Assembly (NCBI RefSeq): GCF_006376615.1
Contig: NZ_VEXQ01000021.1
Location: forward strand, 1 to 64,000
Length of the DNA stretch: 64,000 nt
Reading direction: 5' to 3'
From: Buttiauxella sp. B2
Lineage (GTDB): Bacteria > Pseudomonadota > Gammaproteobacteria > Enterobacterales > Enterobacteriaceae
The notes under the pieces were generated by a model that saw only the letters and a list, made by a program, of their open reading frames with translations, had not been told where the DNA came from and made no database searches. Each line of letters opens with the position of its first letter. Within the stretch, counting starts at the first letter, position 1. The position numbers were made by a program, and so were the translations under genes. Of this stretch, positions 49,899 to 57,864 are shown in pieces.

Positions 49899-51398
49899 CT
49901 ACTTACCAATCATCGTCGACATAGTCTGCGCGATGAATTGTGCTCTGGCACCGAAAATCACCTGAATACCCGAGTCACCGACGAATACTACGCCGCGAGC
50001 ACCAAGGCTATTAAGGCCGTCTTTGTCTACATGTTCGCTTTTATCGACTTCCAGACGCAGACGCGTAATACATGAACCGACAGAGTTAATATTTCCCGCC
50101 CCGCCCAGCAGGCCGATAATATCCCCAGCAAGTTCGGAGTCGGATTTATCGTTAGCGTTAGTTGTCACATCTGCACGCCCTGGTGTTTTCACATCAAAAC
50201 GACGAATCACGTAGCGGAAAGTGAAGTAATAAATCAGCGCCATTGGCACACCTACAATCACTGCCGACAGGAAGTTGGTCTGGTACCCGTTGAACGAAGG
50301 CAAAATGCCAAAGGAAATGTAGTCGATCATGCCCGCAGAGAACGACTTAGCGATATGCGCATGCAGCAAATACATACACATATAAGACAAGCCAGCCATA
50401 ATCGCGTTAAAGACATAAAGAATTGGCGCAACAAAGATAAAGGTAAATTCAACCGGTTCGGTAATCCCCGTCAGGAAACAAGTCAGCGCCGCTGAGAACA
50501 AAATGCCGGAGGCAATTTTCTTATTTTTGGTATTAGCTTCGTGATACATCGCCAGACACGCAGCCGGCAGTGCAAACAACATCAGAGGGAATTCGCCCTG
50601 CATGAATTTCCCTGCGTTCTGGTAGCTGTCGCTACTAAAGGATTTTACGCCCTCTTCGAGCATTTTGAACCAGATTGTCTGATCACCGTGAATCACCTGG
50701 CCTGCACTCGTGGTGAATTCACCAAACGAATACCAGAATGACGGATACCAGATATGGTGCAGACCCAGTGGGATCAGCGCACGCTCAACCAAGCCAAAAA
50801 TAAAGGTCGAAAGCGCCTGGTTATCACCATTTACCACCACCGACAGCGAATCAATCCCCGACTGGATGTATGACCAAATCCACGGCAATATCATGCCCAG
50901 CAGGAACGATAAGAACGCCGTTGCAATGGCAACAAAACGCTTACCGGAAAAGAAACCGAGGAACTCAGGCAGTTGCAAGGTATGGAATTTGTTGTAACAC
51001 CACGCGGCAAGAATGCCCGAAATCAAACCACCGAACACCCCCATCTGCAACGTTGGGATGCCCACAACCATGGCGTACTTCCCACCCGCAGCCGCCATTT
51101 CTGGCGTGATGTGCATTACCGTGCCAATTGTGACGTTAATGATAAAAACAGACACCGCCGCCGACAGCGCAGCAATTCCCGATTCCGCAGCAAGGCCCAC
51201 CGCAGAACCTATCGCAAACAGCATTGGCAGGTTATCGAAAATCACCCCGCCTGCATTCATCATTAACGGTAAATGGAATTTATCGCCAAAAGCCAATAGC
51301 AGGCCCGCAGCCGGTAACAATGAGATAGGAAGCATTAATGCACGCCCTATCATCGACAACTTAGATAACGATTTTGTAATGCTTGATAACAAACTCAT
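49899..51398 (-). CDS. PTS sugar transporter IIBC, glucose/GlcNAc/MalX family
   Basis: A 499-aa membrane permease: EIIC helices to about residue 395, then a linker (VKTPGR) and an EIIB domain with the phosphorylated Cys in GSCITRLRLEV. The active EIIC motif GITEPVEF is present. There is no IIA domain, so it probably uses the glucose IIA Crr. The ATG at 51398 has GGGGGAT 7 nt upstream. It is related to PtsG, NagE and MalX but not clearly any one of them. No MalY or hydrolase gene is adjacent, leaving the sugar unknown. Confidence 0.87.
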   Translation of the reverse strand: MSLLSSITKSLSKLSMIGRALMLPISLLPAAGLLLAFGDKFHLPLMMNAGGVIFDNLPMLFAIGSAVGLAAESGIAALSAAVSVFIINVTIGTVMHITPEMAAAGGKYAMVVGIPTLQMGVFGGLISGILAAWCYNKFHTLQLPEFLGFFSGKRFVAIATAFLSFLLGMILPWIWSYIQSGIDSLSVVVNGDNQALSTFIFGLVERALIPLGLHHIWYPSFWYSFGEFTTSAGQVIHGDQTIWFKMLEEGVKSFSSDSYQNAGKFMQGEFPLMLFALPAACLAMYHEANTKNKKIASGILFSAALTCFLTGITEPVEFTFIFVAPILYVFNAIMAGLSYMCMYLLHAHIAKSFSAGMIDYISFGILPSFNGYQTNFLSAVIVGVPMALIYYFTFRYVIRRFDVKTPGRADVTTNANDKSDSELAGDIIGLLGGAGNINSVGSCITRLRLEVDKSEHVDKDGLNSLGARGVVFVGDSGIQVIFGARAQFIAQTMSTMIGK

Positions 51399-51458
51399 AG
51401 ACAATCCCCCGCAGTTGACGCCGCCATCGCGTTTTCTGTATTTACGCGTTTTTATGGT

Positions 51459-51489
51459 AGGTAGAACGTTCTAGTAGAACGTTCTACCT
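51459..51489. promoter_or_regulatory. 31-bp perfect palindrome: double LacI/MalI-type operator
   Basis: Fifteen bases (AGGTAGAACGTTCTA) are mirrored around a central G by TAGAACGTTCTACCT. The structure contains two complete AGAACGTTCT palindromes (51463-51472 and 51476-51485) with centres 13 bp apart. A further ACGTT-centred copy, GAAACGTTTT, starts at 51498. The central ACGTT matches MalI operators (AAACGTTT). It lies 61 bp upstream of the PTS gene start and is the likely target of the MalI-like repressor. Confidence 0.8.
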
Positions 51490-51604
51490 ATACTGACGAA
51501 ACGTTTTTTTCGCGGCAACAAAAATATGCGTTGTAGCCATACTGTTATCAAATATTTGAAGTTGAGCAGGTTTTAACCTGCATTTTGAAGGGAATTACGC
51601 TTTA

Positions 51605-52132
51605 TTAACGCAGGTTTTTGCGCATCACAAACAACAAGAATGCCATAAACAACCCCGGCAGCCAGACCCATTGCACCTCAGACCAAATAACAGCCTGGCC
51701 GCGTGGTTCGAGATAACGCGAAAGCGCAAAAGGTGCCACACGAATAACCTGCCAGGGAGCGAAAAATCGTTCATCTGACCACGGCCAAAGCCAGCCTACC
51801 CCCTTGCCGCCCGTTGTCACAGAATCTAGCAAACTGTGTGACAGCAAAGACACCGTCAAAAATAACCAGACGCGTACTATCCCTGCCCGAAACCAGCGAT
51901 AACCGAATAAACACAGCAACGGAACCACAAAGGCAAACAACAACGAGTGGGTAAAACCACGATGCCCAAAAGCATTACCGTACGCCACGCCAAATTTGAA
52001 CGCCAATACATCGGCATCCGGCAACATCGCTAATACAATCCCGCCCAGTAATAAGCGCGGAGGAATGATTTTTTTGCCAAACCCCAATCCTAAACAAATG
52101 GGGACAGCGGCGTGGGTAATAATGGTTGGCAT
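51605..52132 (-). CDS. ybcI: Inner-membrane metal-dependent hydrolase YbcI
   Basis: A YdjM/LexA-binding-like membrane hydrolase family protein, 175 aa (E. coli 173 aa). Conserved histidines occur in ITHAAVP, FGHRGFTHSL and LLSHSLLDS, with PDAD as a further metal-ligand motif. Four to five membrane segments are evident. Its substrate is unknown. It is in the E. coli position beside ybcJ and folD. Confidence 0.93.
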   Translation of the reverse strand: MPTIITHAAVPICLGLGFGKKIIPPRLLLGGIVLAMLPDADVLAFKFGVAYGNAFGHRGFTHSLLFAFVVPLLCLFGYRWFRAGIVRVWLFLTVSLLSHSLLDSVTTGGKGVGWLWPWSDERFFAPWQVIRVAPFALSRYLEPRGQAVIWSEVQWVWLPGLFMAFLLFVMRKNLR

Positions 52133-52222
52133 AGGATGTGTGGGTTAAGGGGTGAGAAAAGAAGAATAAACCCAGAATGATGAAAAAGAAACGGCCCGTA
52201 GAGGGCCGTTATCGGAGCGTGA

Positions 52223-52435
52223 TTAAGCTTGAACCGTAATGCTCAGACTTTCAAAAACAACAGTCTGACCAGCAACAATTTTGCAGCGTTTACGGGTTTC
52301 AACAACACCGTCAACTTTCACCAGCCCTTCGGCAATCACCGCTTTCGCCTGCGCTCCGCTTTCACACCAGCCTTCCAGCTTCAGCAAATCGCATAATTCA
52401 ACGTGTGGGTGTTTACCTAATGAGAAGGTCGCCAT
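52223..52435 (-). CDS. ybcJ: S4-like RNA-binding protein YbcJ
   Basis: A 70-aa protein with an S4-type alpha-L fold (ELCDLLKLEGWCESGAQAKAV), proposed to act on RNA or ribosomes. The ATG at 52435 begins one base after the folD stop; a longer frame from 52453 lies inside folD. It is probably cotranscribed with folD. Confidence 0.94.
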   Translation of the reverse strand: MATFSLGKHPHVELCDLLKLEGWCESGAQAKAVIAEGLVKVDGVVETRKRCKIVAGQTVVFESLSITVQA

Positions 52436-52436
52436 A

Positions 52437-53303
52437 TTACTCTCCATCGACATCGTGATATTCCTCGCAAGCCTGCAAGGTATTCTGAATAAGAGTGGCG
52501 ACGGTCATTGGGCCAACGCCACCCGGAACCGGCGTAATATACGAGGCTTTGGCAGCGGCTTCATCATAATTTACGTCGCCAACCACTTTACCGCTCTCAA
52601 GACGGTTAATACCGACGTCTACTACGATAGCCCCTTCCTTGATCCACTCGCCTGGAATAAAGCCAGGTTTGCCGACCGCGACTATCACTAAATCGGCGTT
52701 CTCAACGTGCTGGCGCAGGTTTTTGGTAAAGCGATGGGTGACCGTAGTGGTGCAACCTGCCAACAGCAGTTCCATACTCATCGGGCGGCCAACAATGTTA
52801 GATGCACCAATCACTACGGCATTCAGGCCGTAAGTATCGATATTGTAACGCTCAAGCAGTGTCACGATGCCACGTGGCGTACAAGGACGCAGACGCGGCG
52901 AACGCTGGCACAGACGGCCCACGTTGTACGGATGGAAACCATCGACGTCTTTATCCGGGTCAATACGCTCCAGAACCTTCACGTTATCGATACCCGCAGG
53001 CAGCGGCAACTGCACCAGAATACCGTCGATTTCGTTATCTGCATTAAGCGTATCAATCAGCTCCAGCAGTTCCGCTTCGGAAGTGGTGTCAGGCAAATCG
53101 TATGAGCGGGAAATAAAACCAACCTCTTCACATGCCTTACGTTTGCTACCAACATAAATCTGCGATGCAGGGTTCTCGCCAACCAGTACAACGGCAAGTC
53201 CTGGCGCACGTTTTCCAGCGGCAATTCGGGCTTTCACTTTTTCAGCAACTTCAAGCCGTACCTGCTGCGCAATCGTTTTACCGTCAATAATCTTTGCTAC
53301 CAT
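52437..53303 (-). CDS. folD: Methylenetetrahydrofolate dehydrogenase/cyclohydrolase FolD
   Basis: A bifunctional enzyme interconverting 5,10-methylene-, methenyl- and 10-formyl-THF, 288 aa as in E. coli. Signatures are [14 protein letters not shown] (with the catalytic Tyr-Lys) and the NADP site [12 protein letters not shown]. The C-terminal [12 protein letters not shown] motif is intact. It is transcribed away from the tRNA-Arg gene. Confidence 0.97.
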   Translation of the reverse strand: MVAKIIDGKTIAQQVRLEVAEKVKARIAAGKRAPGLAVVLVGENPASQIYVGSKRKACEEVGFISRSYDLPDTTSEAELLELIDTLNADNEIDGILVQLPLPAGIDNVKVLERIDPDKDVDGFHPYNVGRLCQRSPRLRPCTPRGIVTLLERYNIDTYGLNAVVIGASNIVGRPMSMELLLAGCTTTVTHRFTKNLRQHVENADLVIVAVGKPGFIPGEWIKEGAIVVDVGINRLESGKVVGDVNYDEAAAKASYITPVPGGVGPMTVATLIQNTLQACEEYHDVDGE

Positions 53304-53489
53304 CAGTCAGATGATTCCGTCTGTAATCGAAAAGGGAGGGGATTGTTTCTATTTTGTCAGAAGCGCGGCTCGCTGTCAGGCATTGTTAGCGATTATGCTC
53401 AATTCTCGCGCAGGTAACTGAAAAGCCATTGACTAGAAAGGTACTGACCGTATAATCCGAGTCCGCAATGCTCCCGAAAGGGATTCAGT

Positions 53490-53566
53490 GCGCCCTTAGC
53501 TCAGTTGGATAGAGCAACGGCCTTCTAAGCCGTAGGTCACAGGTTCGAGCCCTGTAGGGCGTACCA
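53490..53566 (+). tRNA. argU: tRNA-Arg (TCT anticodon), argU-like
   Basis: A 77-nt tRNA starts GCGCCCTTAGCTCAGTTGGA and ends with an encoded CCA. The acceptor is GCGCCCT/AGGGCGT with a G.T first pair, and the anticodon loop CTTCTAA carries TCT. It reads the rare AGA/AGG codons. Its position beside folD equals E. coli argU, which is the DLP12 prophage attachment site; here an accessory island also begins right after it. Confidence 0.96.
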
Positions 53567-53667
53567 TTCAAATCAATGAGCTACGCAAATCACTTCAACA
53601 GTAATCGCACAAAATAAAAATTCATTTAACGACTGGTATAAGTAAAATTTCTCAACGCCAATCAATA

Positions 53668-53940
53668 TTAGCGTGGATTAGCCTGCATTCCCGAATAGTA
53701 CTTAGCTATGATGTCATTCATCCCTTCAATCAGATCCAGGTGTTTAAACGTCAAATGAGCAGTTCCCTTCTGAAAATAACGAATGCCCAAGAACTCATCC
53801 TCGTAAACATCCTTAGCCGGGTTATCACGAATATGCTCTAACAACCGGGTAGTGATATCGCCACGGTTGTCAGGTATCGGTTTACCAACGAGTAAAACAG
53901 CATTCGTTCCAGGTCTGCCCGTTGATCCCGGCTTCAGAAA
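53668..53940 (-). pseudogene. DUF4942-type mobile-element gene, C-terminal remnant
   Basis: The minus strand has a 90-codon open stretch without a start. It reads GKPIPDNRGDITTRLLEHI, then YEDEFLGIRYFQKGTAHLTF, and ends ANPR-stop. This resembles the C-terminal end of DUF4942 domain proteins found in prophages, plasmids and integrative elements. The 5' end stops abruptly just downstream of the adhesin gene end. It lies 101 bp from the tRNA-Arg 3' end and marks an element that once integrated there. No integrase was seen. Confidence 0.65.
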
Positions 53941-53953
53941 TTAATTTTTAGCA

Positions 53954-54913
53954 TTACAGCCATTCAACTGTGAGAACCTCAGAACCATTTAATTCTCCAG
54001 CTGTAATATCTTTTGACGCGATGAGTTTTGAAGAAACAGTGACATCAACAGAAGCATCTTGAGCAACATCAATTTCAGTCTCTGAAAGGTTTACTTCGCT
54101 CTGAACACCATGCCCCAAATTAATTGTAGATTTTTCTGTTCCTGTTGAAAGTCGTAGTTTCGCTTTACCTTTCCCTCCCCCCCCGCATTCCAAACGGACA
54201 TCTGATGAAACAGTATTTCCGTCAACGGCATCCGGAGTCATTGTTTTATGATCCAGATTTATGCTTTGATTCATAACCCGACACCAGGCTGTAATCTCAT
54301 ATTTGGATGAAACTTCTTTCGTCGTCTGGTATCCGGCAAGTGGCCCCATATTTCCCCACATACTTCCTTTTTCCCTTCGAGTAAAATAGCTATCAACGGG
54401 AAGTGAGATGTTATATTCCCCTGAGACTGGCAATTTCCTTATTTTATATACAGCAGAAAATGTTTTACCTGAGCCATACCAACCTGAGACCACTTGACCA
54501 ATATTTGCATAGGAATTATAATATGAACAACTATATTTAGAGGGTGTAGTAGCAACAAGACCAATTCGTCCATCGGGCATATTTACTACCTGTGCTAAAT
54601 CCCCCTCCGCGCGCACATAATCAAAATCAACCCCATTGGAAGTAAAACTTCGAGGAATTGCAAGAATGTCCTGAACCTCCATCGTACTGACACCATCACA
54701 GTTACCACTAGTCAAATGTGTTGAGGCAGAGAAGAATGGAGCATTGGGAGCAAACATAGAGATAATGACTTCTGAACCATCATACATTATTGATGGCGTC
54801 TTTATTGAAACCTGATAATCCTGATTCCAGGATGCAACTTTTAATGCAAAAATCGGTTCAGCCGCAAAACAACTGTTAGACAGGCCTAATAAGAATAATA
54901 AAATTTTCTTCAT
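53954..54913 (-). CDS. Two-domain fimbrial tip adhesin (PapG position)
   Basis: A secreted protein of 319 aa with a signal peptide ending CFA. The N-terminal domain (about 20-205) resembles nothing I can name. The C-terminal part (about 215-319) looks like a chaperone-bound pilin domain of PapG/MrpH adhesins: INLGHGVQSEVNL and the closing GELNGSEVLTVEWL match PapG in pattern. The ATG at 54913 has GGAG 7 nt upstream. It is the last gene of the pap-like operon, the place of papG. The region is AT-rich and the receptor is unknown. Confidence 0.75.
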   Translation of the reverse strand: MKKILLFLLGLSNSCFAAEPIFALKVASWNQDYQVSIKTPSIMYDGSEVIISMFAPNAPFFSASTHLTSGNCDGVSTMEVQDILAIPRSFTSNGVDFDYVRAEGDLAQVVNMPDGRIGLVATTPSKYSCSYYNSYANIGQVVSGWYGSGKTFSAVYKIRKLPVSGEYNISLPVDSYFTRREKGSMWGNMGPLAGYQTTKEVSSKYEITAWCRVMNQSINLDHKTMTPDAVDGNTVSSDVRLECGGGGKGKAKLRLSTGTEKSTINLGHGVQSEVNLSETEIDVAQDASVDVTVSSKLIASKDITAGELNGSEVLTVEWL

Positions 54914-55181
54914 CACTCTTCTCCCAATACTTTTAAATTTAAAACTGGCATCGCTATGATTTTTTTGACACCCTGGCGGATATCATAAAACTAAAATCAT
55001 CAGAAATAATTCCAGAACAGCCTATCCTTTCCTCCCGCCTCCTCAATAGAAGAATCAACGAATAAACATATTCGGCATTACCTTTACCCAGCGCAGAGAT
55101 CTGGCTGCATGCTCAGAATCTGTATTTGATATATTGTGACGTATTTAAATTCCCCGCTTGTTACCAGAGTACTCTCTTATA

Positions 55182-55742
55182 TTATTGGTAACTTATGCTC
55201 ATCGTAATTGACGCACTGAATGTGCCAGCATTTAAATCTGCACTTCCAAGTTTGTAAGGCACAGCCGTAAAAGTAAACTGGCTTTTCTGAGTATTCGAGG
55301 CGGAAAGTCCTTTTTTGATTTCATATCCAAGCTGCCCCTGCTCACCTGCACCTATTTTCAGCGGACTGGAGGTATCCACAGAGTCTCCCTGATACAATGC
55401 AATCCCCAGTGTTTCTGGATTCGCCCCCGTGGTTTTCAGCACATTATCCGGGGCACCGGAAAGTTGTCCAGTTCCTCCTGACAGACGAATATAAGGTCTC
55501 CCCTTAAAATATTCACAACTGACTTCCACCGTTGTCGGTTGGGCGTAATTTCTGCCGTCGACTTTCTGTAGCGAAATTTTCCCGAAGGGGACATTAAAGT
55601 CAGTATTGTTATTAATTTTACAAGGAGGGACCTGTACTGTGCCTGTAATTTTAATAGGAATATCCTCTGCCCGGATCGGGGACGACAACAGCGTTAATCC
55701 ACCTGCAAGTGCTGATAATATCAGCGTCATTCTGGTTTTCAT
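55182..55742 (-). CDS. papF: Minor pilin, PapF-like tip adaptor
   Basis: A 186-aa pilin with a signal peptide ending IRA and the family opening ITGTVQVPPCKINNNTDFNV. The pattern of PapF is clear (VPPCKIN, ALYQGDS, FTFTAVPYKLG). The two disulfide cysteines are in PPCKI and VSCEY. PapF joins the adhesin to the tip fibrillum. A 268-bp AT-rich gap with no recognised gene separates it from the adhesin. Confidence 0.85.
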   Translation of the reverse strand: MKTRMTLILSALAGGLTLLSSPIRAEDIPIKITGTVQVPPCKINNNTDFNVPFGKISLQKVDGRNYAQPTTVEVSCEYFKGRPYIRLSGGTGQLSGAPDNVLKTTGANPETLGIALYQGDSVDTSSPLKIGAGEQGQLGYEIKKGLSASNTQKSQFTFTAVPYKLGSADLNAGTFSASITMSISYQ

Positions 55743-55809
55743 TTATTCACTCCTTGTGTCCGGCCTGCGCTGTAGCACAACCCCATCCGACACAGCCCAT
55801 ATCTGTCCG

Positions 55810-56376
55810 TTATTCATAGAACAACTCAAAGTTTGCTACCGATGAGTACTCACCCGGCTGTACGCTTTTTTGTGCAATAGCGTCAGGTGTCGCCTGTACA
55901 AACGCCTTGAAGTTCAGTGTCACGGTATTGCCCTCAATAAGCGTACCCTGCTTATTATTGTGCACCTCACCCAGTTTCAGTGGCGTTACCCCATCGGTAT
56001 CCAACAGGCCAACAGCAAGTTTTCCCTGGTTTCCACCGGAAACACGAAGAAAATACGCCGACTTCTCCTTCATTTCGGGTTCATTGTCCCCGCTGAATTT
56101 CAACTTTACGGTCTTCCATACGGAGGAGGTGTCACAATCATTCAGACGGATACTGAATTTTTCCGCCGGCCCTTTGCCCGGAGACACATGAAAATATTGT
56201 GTCGAACGCTCCAAAAACTGCACGGTCTGATTAAGGCTGCCAGAATCTATCTGGCAGGGTCGATCAAGCAGTTCACCGTCAAACGTGACATTCACCGCGC
56301 CGGCAGACAACGTAAACAGTAATGGCAGACAGCCTGCCAGACGGAAAATACCTGTTCCCGGAATCGCTCCTCTCAT
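55810..56376 (-). CDS. papK: Minor pilin, PapK-like adaptor
   Basis: A pilin of 188 aa with signal peptide (LPLLFTLSAGA) and the opening VTFDGELLDRPCQIDSGS. It has the paired cysteines (RPCQI, LNDCDTS) and the closing beta-zipper region ANFELFYE. PapK caps and regulates tip fibrillum length. The ATG at 56376 has GGAG 8 nt upstream; the open frame extends into papJ but those codons are not part of a signal sequence. Confidence 0.83.
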   Translation of the reverse strand: MRGAIPGTGIFRLAGCLPLLFTLSAGAVNVTFDGELLDRPCQIDSGSLNQTVQFLERSTQYFHVSPGKGPAEKFSIRLNDCDTSSVWKTVKLKFSGDNEPEMKEKSAYFLRVSGGNQGKLAVGLLDTDGVTPLKLGEVHNNKQGTLIEGNTVTLNFKAFVQATPDAIAQKSVQPGEYSSVANFELFYE

Positions 56377-56392
56377 TCTGCTTCTCCCTCTC

Positions 56393-56977
56393 TCATTCAT
56401 AATCCAGTCGCAAGCGCAGGTGCGCACTATGATCACGCGGGTTCAGATACGGTTTTCCTTGCGCCCGGTCCGGGGATGGCCACCCTGTCAGGGCCTGCTG
56501 TTGTACCTCACTCAGGTAATATGTCAGCCGGTTAACCCCACCGTGCAGCACGGCCCGGCCCGTACTCACGCTCCGCTGACCAGGCTGCAGCGCGCCACCG
56601 TCTCCCCCGGCCAGCAGAGTGTTCTGCACAACCATCGTGCTGTCACGTCTTGCCTGAGCCGGGGCTGAAGTCACGGCCCCCCCGTCTCCACATCCCACCA
56701 GGTTCAGCGTCAGTACATAATGCTCCTGCATCCCTTCAACCTGTTTCTGCAGCGGCAACGCCACCTCATTTGTCTCCAGCGTGCACGGGGACGACAGCAG
56801 TGCACCACTGACTATCAGCATCCCTGTACGACCATTTTGCTCATTTACCCACTGATGGCGCTCTTCATCTGCCGTGAAAAAGTTATCCCGCATCACCAGT
56901 TCATCTGCCCACAGCGCAGTGATTAAGCTGCAACTCACCACCAGCGCAGCCAGACTGAGTCCTGCTGTCTTCTTCAT
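56393..56977 (-). CDS. papJ: PapJ-like periplasmic assembly protein
   Basis: A 194-aa secreted protein with signal peptide ending LWADE. It has pilin-like cysteines (SSPCTLETNE, NLVGCGDGG) and ends LRLRLDYE. Position between papD and papK and the motifs FTADEERH and RTGMLIVSGALLSSPC fit PapJ, thought to keep pilins correctly joined. The Ala/Gly-rich centre is more GC-rich than the papF-papG end. The start follows GGAGGAA. Confidence 0.78.
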   Translation of the reverse strand: MKKTAGLSLAALVVSCSLITALWADELVMRDNFFTADEERHQWVNEQNGRTGMLIVSGALLSSPCTLETNEVALPLQKQVEGMQEHYVLTLNLVGCGDGGAVTSAPAQARRDSTMVVQNTLLAGGDGGALQPGQRSVSTGRAVLHGGVNRLTYYLSEVQQQALTGWPSPDRAQGKPYLNPRDHSAHLRLRLDYE

Positions 56978-57012
56978 ACCGGTTCCTCCGGATTACGCCT
57001 ACACTGACTCTC

Positions 57013-57744
57013 TTATTGCTTCACCGCTGTACAGCGCTCACCGCCGCAGGTGAATTTCAGCACCGGGCGACCACCGTAGTCGTTGATGTAACTCAGGTAC
57101 GGTGTACTGTAACTGTCGGCCTTCACGGTCTGCGTGGATTTCGGTGCCAGCATCACCGCTTCAAATGTCCCTTCCTTCGCCTGATTCTCACTGCCCCCCA
57201 GGCCAATCACCGTCACGTAATACGGCGTCGGGTTTTCAATCCTGTAACCATCGCTGGTTTTATTCAGAACCAGTTGGTCCTGCCACACTGCATTCGGTTT
57301 CGCCTCAATGGCTTTTGGCCGGTAAAAGAGTTTGATTTTGGTCTGCAGGGCTATCTGGAGAATATTCGCCTTTTCACTCTTCGGAGGAATTTCGCGAAGA
57401 TTGAAATAGAACAGGGACTCCCGGTCCTGAGGCAATTTGCTGATATCCGGGGTACTAGCCAAGCGCACCATGCTCTTTGCCCCCGGCTCCAGACGCTGTA
57501 CCGGTGGTGTAACCACAATCGGTCCGGTAGTAATTTTTTCCTGCTTATCATTCTCTAACCAGGCCTGAGCCAGATACGGCAGTTGCTTGTTGTCATTAGC
57601 AATATTCAGCGTCATCGACTTCTCCCCGCCGTTAAAAATCGCACGCGTACGATCAAGGGAAATGGCAGCCTGGGCTGTAGGTACTGCCGCCAGGCACGCT
57701 AACGCCATCAGCGTCTTTTTCACCGCTGCTTTCACTTTCAGCAT
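57013..57744 (-). CDS. papD: Periplasmic pilus chaperone PapD
   Basis: A two-immunoglobulin-domain chaperone that donates strand G1 to pilins. It has 243 aa starting at the ATG at 57744 (GAGG 6 nt upstream). It closely follows P-pilus PapD: ISLDRTRAIFNGGEKSMTL, QLPYLAQAW, PVQRLEPGAKSMVRL and FYFNLREIPP. Conserved Arg8 and Lys112 equivalents (DRTR, TKIKLFYRP) are present. It lies between usher and papJ as in pap. Confidence 0.95.
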   Translation of the reverse strand: MLKVKAAVKKTLMALACLAAVPTAQAAISLDRTRAIFNGGEKSMTLNIANDNKQLPYLAQAWLENDKQEKITTGPIVVTPPVQRLEPGAKSMVRLASTPDISKLPQDRESLFYFNLREIPPKSEKANILQIALQTKIKLFYRPKAIEAKPNAVWQDQLVLNKTSDGYRIENPTPYYVTVIGLGGSENQAKEGTFEAVMLAPKSTQTVKADSYSTPYLSYINDYGGRPVLKFTCGGERCTAVKQ

Positions 57745-57864
57745 ATTTTTCCTCTCTCTGTTTTCAGTTCCAGTACCGCGTCGTCTGCGAAAAGGCACCG
57801 CTATTTATGTAAACACCTGTTCGTGTGTACGGGTATCTGCTCTCAATGCCCGGTGTTTATTCCG

